A DNA stretch of 8,527 nt from Pseudomonadota bacterium (GCA_023393575.1 JAEWKX010000339.1:1-8527), one strand, 5' to 3'; positions 1 through 6,615 are shown, numbered from the stretch's first letter. The notes: generated by a model from the letters alone, not told the origin. Made by a program: numbers and translations.

Positions 1-28
1 CGAGCAAGGTCAAGTTGGGACAACCGGG

Positions 29-682
29 ATGATGGACTTCGAATCGGCACGCACAAAGATCGTGGACAACCAGATCCGCACCACGGACGTGACGTCCCAT
101 TCGGTGCTGCAGGCTTTTCTGTCGGTCCCGCGTGAAGAGTTCGTTCCCGCGAACCTGAAGGCGATCGCCTATATCGACGATGACCTGGAGATCGCTCCCG
201 GCCGCTATCTGATGGAAGCTTCGCCGCTCGCCAAGCTGTTGCAGCTTGCTCGTATCGGCAAGGACGATCTGGTGCTCGAAGTGGGGTGCGGCACTGGCTA
301 CGTCTCCGCGCTCCTTTCGCTACTGGCTGGGTCGGTGGTCTCGGTGGAGGCCGACGACGATCTTTGCGCGCGCGCCGGCGATGTCCTGTCGCGCTTCGGC
401 TATGACAACGTCGCCGTCGTTCCAAGCGAGATGGAGACGGGGTATCCGGCGGAAGCTCCCTACGACCTGATCTTCGTCAACGGTGCGGTGGAGGAGGTCC
501 CGTCGGCGCTGCTGGACCAGTTGCGGGACGGTGGCCGGCTGGTCGCGGTCGTGGGCTACGGCAACGCCGCGCAGGCGAAGCTTCTCATCAAGGAGCAGGG
601 CGCGGTTTCCCAAAGCAGCCATTTCAACGCATCCGTCAAACCGCTTCCCGGCTTCCGTCGAGAGCGGACCTTCGTTTTCTGA
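29..682 (+). CDS. Protein-L-isoaspartate O-methyltransferase-family protein (rhizobial subfamily)
   Basis: This is a 217-residue cytoplasmic SAM-dependent methyltransferase of the PCMT family. The N-terminal part (about residues 5-60, with NQIRTTDVT at 14-22) and the fold match the rhizobial proteins usually annotated Pcm. The SAM-binding motif I is clear: LVLEVGCGTG at residues 81-90, followed by an acidic residue after the next strand (VEADD, 106-110). The length is normal for the family. Two ATG codons are adjacent at 29 and 32; GGGA at 17-20 lies 8 bases before the first, so I chose 29, but 32 is equally possible. Canonical repair enzymes carry a TIS(Q/A)P active-site motif. Here the equivalent stretch reads YLMEASP (60-66), without the catalytic Ser/Thr. 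The fold is therefore clear but isoaspartyl repair activity is doubtful. In relatives this gene sits beside tolC; here the next gene is popZ. Its promoter lies outside the window. Confidence 0.88.
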   Translation: MMDFESARTKIVDNQIRTTDVTSHSVLQAFLSVPREEFVPANLKAIAYIDDDLEIAPGRYLMEASPLAKLLQLARIGKDDLVLEVGCGTGYVSALLSLLAGSVVSVEADDDLCARAGDVLSRFGYDNVAVVPSEMETGYPAEAPYDLIFVNGAVEEVPSALLDQLRDGGRLVAVVGYGNAAQAKLLIKEQGAVSQSSHFNASVKPLPGFRRERTFVF

Positions 683-716
683 TCCCCTGCGGGGGTGGTT
701 CCTGTGTGGCTCCGGG

Positions 717-808
717 GACTCATCTGCAAACAAATCTGTGTATCCCGCAAGCCTTTGGGACTCCTGCGATTGTTTCCCTTCTCCGGTTTCGTACACTGAC
801 CTCGAATC
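717..808. promoter_or_regulatory. Three GANTC (CcrM methylation) sites upstream of popZ
   Basis: The 172-base gap between the methyltransferase gene and popZ contains GACTC at 717-721, GACTC at 759-763 and GAATC at 804-808. GANTC is the target of the alphaproteobacterial cell-cycle methyltransferase CcrM, and methylated sites in core promoters are read by GcrA. The third site falls 6 bases after the candidate -10 box, near the expected transcription start. The sites are seen directly; a regulatory role is inferred. Confidence 0.45.
770..797 (+). promoter_or_regulatory. Candidate promoter for popZ
   Basis: A sigma-70-like pair is visible: TTGTTT at 770-775 and TACACT at 792-797, separated by 16 bases, which would start transcription about 50 bases before the popZ ATG. 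The same TACACT box with a 16-base spacer occurs in front of the porin gene at 4971-4976. No convincing terminator separates the upstream methyltransferase gene from popZ, so read-through is also likely. Confidence 0.4.
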
Positions 809-854
809 AGGTCGTGTTGGACGGCCGGTGCTCCAGGCAGTTGCGGAGAAGGAA

Positions 855-1631
855 ATGGCTCAGCCGAATGTAGCGCGTGAACCCTCGATGGAAGAGATAC
901 TCGCTTCCATCCGCAGGATCATCGAGAGCAACGAGCCCCAGAGCGAGAGTGGCGCGGGCGCCGGCCTTCCGCCTCTCTACGCGGACGATGAACTGGATGA
1001 GGGCGAAATCGACATCGTGACCGAACTGGCAGCCAACGATCCGGGGCAGCCACTTCGAATTCAACCCCAGCAAGCCGCGGCTCGGGAGCCGGAACGGTCC
1101 ATGTCGCTCGCCGACGTCGCGGCGCGGGTAAGGGCAGCCTCCGCAAGGCAGGAGAACGGTGCTATCGGTGTCGCACCGTCCGCCGGATCCCGTCCTCCGA
1201 TTGCCGCCCCGATGTCCGTTGCGGCACGGAGCCTGGAGCCTGCGCCGGATCGTGAGGAGGCGGCCGAGATGAATGCGGCCGAGATGAATAGTGAGGCTCC
1301 GCAGCCCATTCTGGACGTATCCGTACGGTCGGAGTCCGTGAACGCACCGGCATCTGTTCGAAGCGCCGACGTTGCGCCTCCGGTCGAGCCGGCGACCCTG
1401 CCGGCGAAGGTCGAGGCGCTTCTTTCGGACGAAGTCGGAGCGCAGGTTGCCCGCTCCTTCGGCGAACTGGCAGCGGTTTTCGACGGCATCGAGAGACGTT
1501 CGATCGAGGACCTGGCGCAGGAGATGCTGCGCCCCATGCTCCAGACCTGGCTGGACGACAATCTTCCGACGCTGGTCGAGCGTCTTGTGCGCGAAGAGAT
1601 CGAACGCGTGGCTCGCGGTCCGCGCCGCTGA
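855..1631 (+). CDS. popZ: Polar organizing protein PopZ (DUF2497 family)
   Basis: This 258-residue protein has the three-part PopZ design. A conserved N-terminal helix (PSMEEILASIRRIIES, residues 10-25) is the partner-binding region. A long acidic, proline- and alanine-rich linker (about 27-180) carries a short helix-like stretch, SMSLADVAARVRAAS, at 82-96. A C-terminal helical oligomerisation domain (about 185-255) includes LSDEVGAQVARSFGELA and RPMLQTWLDDNLPTLVERLV. In Caulobacter PopZ builds a polar matrix that anchors ParB-bound origins and recruits cell-cycle proteins; in Agrobacterium it marks the growing pole. The start at 855 is supported by GGAG at 845-848 and AAGGA at 849-853 and by the family's usual N-terminus. 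The frame stays open far upstream, but that extension overlaps the preceding gene and does not resemble PopZ. The linker contains an exact tandem duplication (AAEMN twice, 136-145). valS follows after a terminator. Confidence 0.9.
   Translation: MAQPNVAREPSMEEILASIRRIIESNEPQSESGAGAGLPPLYADDELDEGEIDIVTELAANDPGQPLRIQPQQAAAREPERSMSLADVAARVRAASARQENGAIGVAPSAGSRPPIAAPMSVAARSLEPAPDREEAAEMNAAEMNSEAPQPILDVSVRSESVNAPASVRSADVAPPVEPATLPAKVEALLSDEVGAQVARSFGELAAVFDGIERRSIEDLAQEMLRPMLQTWLDDNLPTLVERLVREEIERVARGPRR
1260..1289 (+). repeat. Exact 15-base tandem duplication inside popZ
   Basis: The 15-mer GCGGCCGAGATGAAT occurs twice head to tail (1260-1274 and 1275-1289). It is in frame and adds a second AAEMN in the disordered linker of PopZ (residues 136-140 and 141-145). 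The identity of the two copies at every base, including silent positions, suggests a recent duplication. Confidence 0.9.
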
Positions 1632-1654
1632 CGCACGGAAGGTCTGTTGACAGG

Positions 1655-1685
1655 GCCGCTCCGGCAACGGGGCGGCTTTCTTATT
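1655..1685 (+). terminator. Rho-independent terminator after popZ
   Basis: GCCGCTCC (1655-1662) pairs with GGGGCGGC (1669-1676) across a 6-base loop (GGCAAC), giving 8 pairs including one G-U. It is followed by TTTCTTATT. It begins 24 bases after the popZ stop codon and separates popZ from valS. Confidence 0.75.
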
Positions 1686-1712
1686 GACTCGCTTCCACCG
1701 CTCCTATTTACA
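1684..1712 (+). promoter_or_regulatory. Candidate promoter for valS
   Basis: TTGACT at 1684-1689 is a good -35 box. Possible -10 boxes are TATTTA at 1705-1710 (15-base spacer) and TTTACA at 1707-1712 (17-base spacer). The -35 box overlaps a GANTC site (GACTC, 1686-1690) and abuts the popZ terminator tail. The distance to the valS ATG is about 37 bases. No T-box-like leader is possible in so short a space. Confidence 0.45.
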
Positions 1713-1748
1713 CCCAAGCCATACGAGAACTCGAAAACTGGTCGGAAA

Positions 1749-4664
1749 ATGCTCGACAAAACCTACGATTCCACCGCCGTCGAACCGAAAATCGCCGCCG
1801 CCTGGGACGAGGCTGACGCCTTCCGCGCCGGCGCCAATGCAAGGCCGGACGCCGAGACCTTCACGATCGTCATCCCGCCGCCGAACGTGACCGGCTCGCT
1901 GCATATGGGCCATGCGCTCAACAACACGCTGCAGGATATCATGGTCCGCTTCGAACGCATGCGCGGCAAGGATGTGCTGTGGCAGCCGGGCATGGATCAT
2001 GCCGGGATCGCGACGCAGATGGTGGTCGAGCGCCAGCTTGCCGAACGGCAACTGCCGGGCCGCCGCGAGATGGGCCGCGAGGCGTTCATCGACAAGGTCT
2101 GGGAATGGAAGGCGGAATCCGGCGGGCTGATCTTCAACCAGTTGAAGCGGCTCGGCGCCTCCTGTGACTGGTCGCGCGCGCGCTTCACCATGGACGAGGG
2201 GCTGTCGCAGGCCGTTCTGGAAGTTTTTGTAACGCTTTACAAGGAAGGGCTCATCTATCGCGGCAAGCGCCTCGTCAACTGGGACCCGAAGTTCGAGACG
2301 GCGATTTCCGATATCGAGGTCGAGAATCGCGAGGCCGACGGCCATATGTGGCACTTCAAGTACCCGCTGGCCGGGGGCGAGACCTACACCTATGTAGAGA
2401 AGGACGCGGATGGCACCGTCATCCTGGAGGAAGAGCGCAACTACATCTCGATCGCCACGACGCGTCCGGAGACGATGCTGGGCGACGGCGCGGTTGCGGT
2501 TCATCCCTCGGACACGCGATACGCACCGATCGTCGGCAAGCTTTGCGAGATCCCGGTCGGCCCGAAGGAGCACCGCCGGCTGATTCCGATCATCACCGAC
2601 GAGTATCCTGATCCCACCTTTGGCTCCGGTGCCGTGAAGATCACCGGCGCGCACGACTTCAACGACTACCAGGTTGCCAAGCGAAACAGTATTCCGCTCT
2701 ATCGCCTGATGGATACCCAGGCACGCTTGCGCGACGACGGCGAGCCTTATGCAGTCTATGCGGCGCGCGCGCTGGAGATCGCGAGGTCCGGCGCGCTTCC
2801 GGCGGAATCGGAGGTCGACGACATCAACCTCGTGCCGGACGAATACCGCGGCCTCGACCGTTACGAGGCCCGCCAGCGGATCATCGACGCCATCAATGCC
2901 GAAGGTCTCGCGGTCACGGTCACGGATGCCGAAGGCAACGACGTGCCCTATGTCGAGAACAAGAAGATCATGCAGCCCTTCGGCGACCGCTCCAACGTGG
3001 TCATCGAACCCATGCTGACCGACCAGTGGTTCGTCGATGCCGAGACCCTGGCCAGGCCGGCCATCGCGGCCGTGCGGGAAGGTCGCACCAACTTCGTCCC
3101 CAAAAACTGGGAAAAGACCTACTTTGAGTGGATGGAGAACATTCAGCCCTGGTGCATCTCGCGCCAGCTCTGGTGGGGCCACCAAATCCCGGCCTGGTAT
3201 GGCCCGGACGGACAGGTCTTCGTGGAGAAGACCGAGGAAGAAGCTCTTCATGCAGCAATCCAGCACTACATCGCGCATGAAGGCCCGATGAAGGCCTATG
3301 TGGAAGACCTGCTGGAGAATTTCCGTCCGGGGGAGATCCTTACTCGCGACGAGGACGTGCTCGACACCTGGTTCTCTTCCGCGCTCTGGCCGTTCTCGAC
3401 GCTCGGATGGCCGCAGCAGACGACGGAACTGGAGAAGTATTACCCGACCAGCGTGCTGGTCACCGGCTTCGACATCATCTTCTTCTGGGTCGCCCGGATG
3501 ATGATGATGGGTCTGCACTTCATGAAGGACGAAGACGGCAATCCGGTCGCGCCGTTCCACACGGTCTACGTCCACGCGCTGGTTCGCGACAAGAACGGCC
3601 AGAAGATGTCGAAGTCCAAGGGCAACGTCATCGATCCGCTCGAACTGATCGACGAATACGGGGCAGACGCCTTGCGCTTCACGCTCGCCATCATGGCGGC
3701 GCAGGGCCGGGACGTGAAGCTCGATCCGGCCCGCATCTCCGGCTACCGCAATTTCGGAACCAAGCTCTGGAACGCGACGCGCTTCGCCGAGATGAACGGC
3801 GTCCGGCGCGACCCGCATTTCATCCCTGAAACGGCGACGCTCACCATCAATCGCTGGATCCTGACGGAACTTGCCGGCACGATCCGCGACGTGACGGAGG
3901 CGATCGAGAGCCAGCGCTTCAATGAAGCGGCCGGCTCGCTCTATCGCTTCGTCTGGAACCAGTTCTGCGACTGGTATCTCGAACTCCTGAAGCCGGTCTT
4001 CGCCGGCGAAGACGAAAAGGCCAAGGCGGAGGCCCAGGCTTGCGTCTCCTATGTCCTGGAGGAAACCTACAAGCTCCTCCATCCGTTCATGCCGTTCATG
4101 ACCGAGGAGCTGTGGGCGCATACGGCGAGCCGCGACACGCTGCTCTGCCATGCCGGCTGGCCGGCGCCGGAATTCGCCGACGAGGCGGCCGCCGCCGAAA
4201 TCAACTGGCTGGTCGATCTCGTATCAGGCCTTCGCTCGGCGCGTGCGGAGATGAACGTTCCGCCCGCTGCAGTGGCGCCGCTGATCGTCGTCGGCGCCAC
4301 TGACGCCACTCAGGCGCGCTTGAAGCGGCATGATGCGGCCATCCGCCGGTTGGCTCGTGTTGAGAACATCGAGATCGCCGCGACGGCACCCAAGGGTGCG
4401 GCGCAAGTGGTCGTGGGCGAGGCCATCGCCTGCCTGCCGCTCGGCAGCCTCATCGATCTGGGGGTGGAAAAGGCCCGCATCGAGAAGGCGATCGGGAAGA
4501 CCGAGACAGACATGGATCGCGTAGCCAAGAAACTGGCCAACGAGAAGTTCGTGCAGAACGCCGACCCGGAAGTAGTGGCCGCCGAGCGCGAGCGTTATGC
4601 CGAACTCGAGGTGCAATTAAGCGTCCTTCGTACGGCAGCCCAGAGAATCGCCGAAGCCGGCTGA
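1749..4664 (+). CDS. valS: Valyl-tRNA synthetase
   Basis: This 971-residue cytoplasmic class I enzyme charges tRNA-Val with valine using ATP. The Rossmann-fold signature HMGH lies at residues 52-55, after the family sequence PPPNVTGSL. The CP1 editing domain, which hydrolyses mischarged Thr-tRNA, shows TTRPE at 237-241 and GSGAVKITGAHD at 292-303 with its conserved Asp. The catalytic core resumes with CISRQLWWGHQIPAWY (469 onward). KMSKS is at 619-623, followed by the anticodon-binding helical domain. A C-terminal coiled coil that contacts tRNA (about 905-968) is complete. The length is typical. The ATG at 1749 gives the usual alphaproteobacterial ValS N-terminus; a longer frame begins at a TTG at 1647 but runs through the popZ terminator and is rejected. 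The ribosome site is weak (GGA at 1744-1746, very close). The gene is flanked by terminators and looks monocistronic. Confidence 0.98.
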   Translation: MLDKTYDSTAVEPKIAAAWDEADAFRAGANARPDAETFTIVIPPPNVTGSLHMGHALNNTLQDIMVRFERMRGKDVLWQPGMDHAGIATQMVVERQLAERQLPGRREMGREAFIDKVWEWKAESGGLIFNQLKRLGASCDWSRARFTMDEGLSQAVLEVFVTLYKEGLIYRGKRLVNWDPKFETAISDIEVENREADGHMWHFKYPLAGGETYTYVEKDADGTVILEEERNYISIATTRPETMLGDGAVAVHPSDTRYAPIVGKLCEIPVGPKEHRRLIPIITDEYPDPTFGSGAVKITGAHDFNDYQVAKRNSIPLYRLMDTQARLRDDGEPYAVYAARALEIARSGALPAESEVDDINLVPDEYRGLDRYEARQRIIDAINAEGLAVTVTDAEGNDVPYVENKKIMQPFGDRSNVVIEPMLTDQWFVDAETLARPAIAAVREGRTNFVPKNWEKTYFEWMENIQPWCISRQLWWGHQIPAWYGPDGQVFVEKTEEEALHAAIQHYIAHEGPMKAYVEDLLENFRPGEILTRDEDVLDTWFSSALWPFSTLGWPQQTTELEKYYPTSVLVTGFDIIFFWVARMMMMGLHFMKDEDGNPVAPFHTVYVHALVRDKNGQKMSKSKGNVIDPLELIDEYGADALRFTLAIMAAQGRDVKLDPARISGYRNFGTKLWNATRFAEMNGVRRDPHFIPETATLTINRWILTELAGTIRDVTEAIESQRFNEAAGSLYRFVWNQFCDWYLELLKPVFAGEDEKAKAEAQACVSYVLEETYKLLHPFMPFMTEELWAHTASRDTLLCHAGWPAPEFADEAAAAEINWLVDLVSGLRSARAEMNVPPAAVAPLIVVGATDATQARLKRHDAAIRRLARVENIEIAATAPKGAAQVVVGEAIACLPLGSLIDLGVEKARIEKAIGKTETDMDRVAKKLANEKFVQNADPEVVAAERERYAELEVQLSVLRTAAQRIAEAG

Positions 4665-4688
4665 TATGCCTCTTCATCTCCTATCGTG

Positions 4689-4718
4689 GCCCGCAGCGCT
4701 CTTCGCTGCGGGCTTTTT
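4689..4718 (+). terminator. Strong Rho-independent terminator after valS
   Basis: GCCCGCAGCG (4689-4698) pairs perfectly with CGCTGCGGGC (4704-4713): a 10-bp stem with a 5-base CTCTT loop, followed by TTTTTG. It lies 24 bases after the valS stop codon. Confidence 0.95.
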
Positions 4719-4948
4719 GTTGTACGGGATTGAATCCCCGCCGTAGTTCTGCCGTGAACGTCAACGGCGGACAAAATGTGGCCGGTGGGACACAGTTGAC
4801 GCCGGTGAGAGAAGAAAATTCCTCTGTCTAGCGGTGGCGGAGGGTTCGGAGAAAAGTTTTTTTGTTTCTGCTGGCAAAATACAGTGTTCCCAAAAACTCA
4901 CGTAAAACTGGCAGCCGTATTGCAGTGCGCCTCGCCGCTCACGGAAAG
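4719..4948. other. Non-coding stretch upstream of the porin gene with symmetric elements
   Basis: I see no convincing gene here. The stretch holds several possible operator-like elements. GGGATT-G-AATCCC (4726-4738) is a 13-base palindrome centred on a GAATC CcrM site. CGTCAAC (4759-4765) and GTTGACG (4795-4801) form a 7-bp inverted repeat. GCCGGTGGGA (4781-4790) and GCCGGTGAGA (4801-4810) are near-direct repeats exactly 20 bases apart, i.e. on one helix face. AGAAGAA-AA-TTCCTCT (4810-4825) is a near palindrome with one mismatch. The part from about 4809 to 4915 is richer in A+T than the flanking DNA. No function is assigned. Confidence 0.4.
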
Positions 4949-4976
4949 TTGTCATTTACCTTGAAGCATCTACACT
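4949..4976 (+). promoter_or_regulatory. Candidate promoter for the FadL-like porin gene
   Basis: TTGTCA (4949-4954) and TACACT (4971-4976) are separated by 16 bases. Transcription would begin near 4983, about 25 bases before the ATG. This is one of the best sigma-70-like pairs in the window and sits where a promoter is needed, after the valS terminator. Confidence 0.6.
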
Positions 4977-5007
4977 GCCGCCATCGCATACCGGGAGGTG
5001 GGAGAAG

Positions 5008-6183
5008 ATGACAAAAAAACTGGTTTCCAAGACCCTTTTGGCACTCGCGGCCGCGGCCGCTCTGAGCACGACAGCACTGGCCGGCGGCTGGAATCGGGGC
5101 GAGGCCGATACCGATATCCTGTTCGAAGACGGTAATATCGCGGGACGTGCCGGAGTGACTTACGTTTCGCCGCACCGGAAGTATTCGACCATAAACGGCG
5201 TTGACGCGACCGACGGCCGGTTCTCGCAGGACTACTGGATTCCGAGCTTTGCAGCGAAATTCCAGGCTTCGGATAACTTCGGTTGTGCATTTACCTACAC
5301 GCAGCCGTTTGGGGCCGATGCGGAGTACGGAACCCAGGCTCAAACGGCAAGCCTTCTCGGCGGCGGATCGGGCGCCAGCCGCAAGGAGTTCATCACCAAT
5401 GAATACGGTGCGACCTGCGACATCAGCGCACAAGCTGGAAAGGGGCGCATTCACTTTCTTGGCGGCGTCTTCTTGCAGGATTTCGAATATACGGCAGATG
5501 CGTTTCGCGGCGATCTGAAGCTTGAGGATGACTCCGCCGTCGGCTACCGTCTGGGCGTCGCCTACGACATTCCTGAATACGCGATGCGCGTCCAGCTCAT
5601 GTACCGCTCGAAGATCGAGCATGATGCCGACGAAGGCACCTTCGATTGGGATCCGGCGGTTGTGCCTGGACTTGGTCAGCAGGACGCGTTCGGTAGCGGC
5701 ACTCTTCCGCAATCGCTCAAGCTCAGCGTACAGAGCGGTGTTGCGCCCGGCTGGTTGGTCTATGGCTCGATAAAGTGGACCGACTGGAGCGTGATGGATA
5801 AACTAAATTATTCTATATTCACTCCTGTCGCTTTAGGGCCTGGGGTCGGGCCAGGATACGTCCCTCAAGAGGACGTCTACAACTGGCGTGACGGCTGGAC
5901 GATCCAGGCCGGCGTAGGCCATGCCTTCACCGAAACCGTATCCGGTACCGTCAACCTCACCTGGGATCGCGGCGTCGATTCCGGCGCGGATATCTACAGC
6001 GACACCTGGACCGTTGCTGCTGGTGTTTCGGTCAAGGCCGGTCCCGGCGAGCTCCGCCTCGGCGGTGCCGTCAGCTATCTGACGGAAGGCGAGCAATCGA
6101 CTGGAGACGAGGCTGTCTACAATGCGACGGCCGATGGCGATTGGGCCTATGCCGTCTCCGGCTCCTACCGCATCTCCTTCTGA
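5008..6183 (+). CDS. Outer-membrane beta-barrel protein, FadL/OmpP1/TodX transport family
   Basis: This 391-residue protein resembles the rhizobial outer-membrane transport proteins distantly related to FadL, which move hydrophobic compounds such as long-chain fatty acids across the outer membrane. The substrate here is unknown. A signal peptide is clear: KK at 3-4, a hydrophobic Ala/Leu core, and a cleavage site TALA|GG after residue 25. The mature part is rich in alternating polar and aromatic strands, with the family stretch ADTDILFEDGN near its start. It ends in SYRISF with a terminal Phe, the usual BAM recognition signal. Cys 93 and Cys 137 could form a disulfide. The start is supported by GGAGGT (4994-4999), 8 bases before the ATG. 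Terminators on both sides indicate a single-gene transcript. Codons 264-287 (5797-5868) are unlike the rest of the gene, with CTA, TTA, ATA, TCT and CCA, in what is probably an exposed loop. Confidence 0.85.
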   Translation: MTKKLVSKTLLALAAAAALSTTALAGGWNRGEADTDILFEDGNIAGRAGVTYVSPHRKYSTINGVDATDGRFSQDYWIPSFAAKFQASDNFGCAFTYTQPFGADAEYGTQAQTASLLGGGSGASRKEFITNEYGATCDISAQAGKGRIHFLGGVFLQDFEYTADAFRGDLKLEDDSAVGYRLGVAYDIPEYAMRVQLMYRSKIEHDADEGTFDWDPAVVPGLGQQDAFGSGTLPQSLKLSVQSGVAPGWLVYGSIKWTDWSVMDKLNYSIFTPVALGPGVGPGYVPQEDVYNWRDGWTIQAGVGHAFTETVSGTVNLTWDRGVDSGADIYSDTWTVAAGVSVKAGPGELRLGGAVSYLTEGEQSTGDEAVYNATADGDWAYAVSGSYRISF

Positions 6184-6201
6184 TCACTGTGTACATCCAA
6201 G

Positions 6202-6232
6202 AAAAAGCCCGGTTCGCGCCGGGCTTTTTTTT
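6202..6232 (+). terminator. Rho-independent terminator after the porin gene
   Basis: GCCCGG (6207-6212) pairs with CCGGGC (6219-6224), with an extra T-G pair possible, across a short loop. It is preceded by five A and followed by eight T, so the A and T tracts can extend the stem and could serve both directions. It lies 23 bases after the stop codon. Confidence 0.92.
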
Positions 6233-6279
6233 GCCGAGGCCAATACATCCAGTTCCGAGGTCGGGCGGATTGTGACGAT

Positions 6280-6308
6280 TTGGCAACATCTGTTTGAGAG
6301 AGTCTGTA
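6280..6308 (+). promoter_or_regulatory. Weak promoter candidate far upstream of exoR
   Basis: TTGGCA (6280-6285) is a fair -35 box, 17 bases before TCTGTA (6303-6308), which is a poor -10 box. If used, it would give exoR a leader of about 345 bases. I found no better sigma-70-like pair nearer to exoR, so the true promoter may have an atypical -10 or depend on an activator such as ChvI. Confidence 0.22.
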
Positions 6309-6480
6309 CGCGAGCGGGCAGGGGCAAAACTGTCCATTTCCCGCCACAAACGGGGAGCAGCGATAAGCAGGAAAGCGGCGGACCGCGGGGGCGGGGCGCG
6401 TGAGTTGGAGTATCATGGGCGGGTTATTCATCGCAAATCAGTGGCGTGCACGGTTGGGGGACTGTCGCCGCAGGGGCAAT

Positions 6481-6508
6481 GCGGCAGCCTCTATTGTGAC
6501 GCTGCCGC
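6481..6508. repeat. 8-bp perfect inverted repeat upstream of exoR
   Basis: GCGGCAGC (6481-6488) and GCTGCCGC (6501-6508) are perfectly complementary across 12 bases. An A-T and a T-G pair can extend the stem to 10. There is no T run after it, so it is not a standard terminator. The arm centres are 20 bases apart, about two helix turns, so it could be a dyad operator or an RNA hairpin in the exoR leader. Confidence 0.6.
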
Positions 6509-6560
6509 GTCCTAGTCTTGCCGAAAAAGGCGTCTACGGTGCATTTCTTCCGGCGAAACG

Positions 6561-6572
6561 GATCCCGGGATC
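6561..6572. repeat. 12-base perfect palindrome upstream of exoR
   Basis: GATCCCGGGATC is its own reverse complement. It lies 88 bases before the exoR ATG. A protein-binding site is possible, but a palindrome of this length can also occur by chance in G+C-rich DNA. Confidence 0.4.
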
Positions 6573-6615
6573 GGGTTTAGCCGGGAACTGCGTCCCTGCG
6601 CCGGCGATCAGACGG

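Noticed and set aside
684..694. CCCC-TGC-GGGG hairpin after the methyltransferase gene
   Set aside because: Only a 4-bp stem with a 3-base loop and no T run; not a credible terminator.
483..854. Upstream extension of the popZ frame, open from 483
   Set aside because: It overlaps the methyltransferase gene in another frame and gives Arg/Ser-rich sequence unlike PopZ. The ATG at 855 has a good ribosome site and the family's normal N-terminus.
807..1667. 286-codon minus-strand open frame opposite popZ
   Set aside because: Shadow of popZ codon bias; Arg/Cys/His-rich translation with no recognisable domain, and PopZ on the other strand is clear.
1647..1748. Upstream start for valS at a TTG at 1647
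   Set aside because: The added 34 residues are encoded by the popZ terminator hairpin and the valS promoter region and do not match ValS N-termini.
1704..4151. 815-codon open frame on the minus strand opposite valS
   Set aside because: It is a by-product of G+C-rich codon bias: its translation resembles no protein I know, while the plus strand encodes a complete ValS with all motifs.
4855..4898. AGTTTTTTTG and CAAAAACT as a hairpin terminator or small-RNA end
   Set aside because: The arms are almost pure A/T with unequal tract lengths and a 26-base loop; too weak to support a terminator.
4939..5712. 257-codon minus-strand open frame opposite the porin start
   Set aside because: It runs across the porin promoter, ribosome site and signal peptide region and has no recognisable domain.
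6165..6431. Small minus-strand open frame spanning the porin terminator
   Set aside because: It passes through the terminator hairpin and its A/T tracts, has a Pro/Arg-rich translation and no ribosome site that I find convincing.
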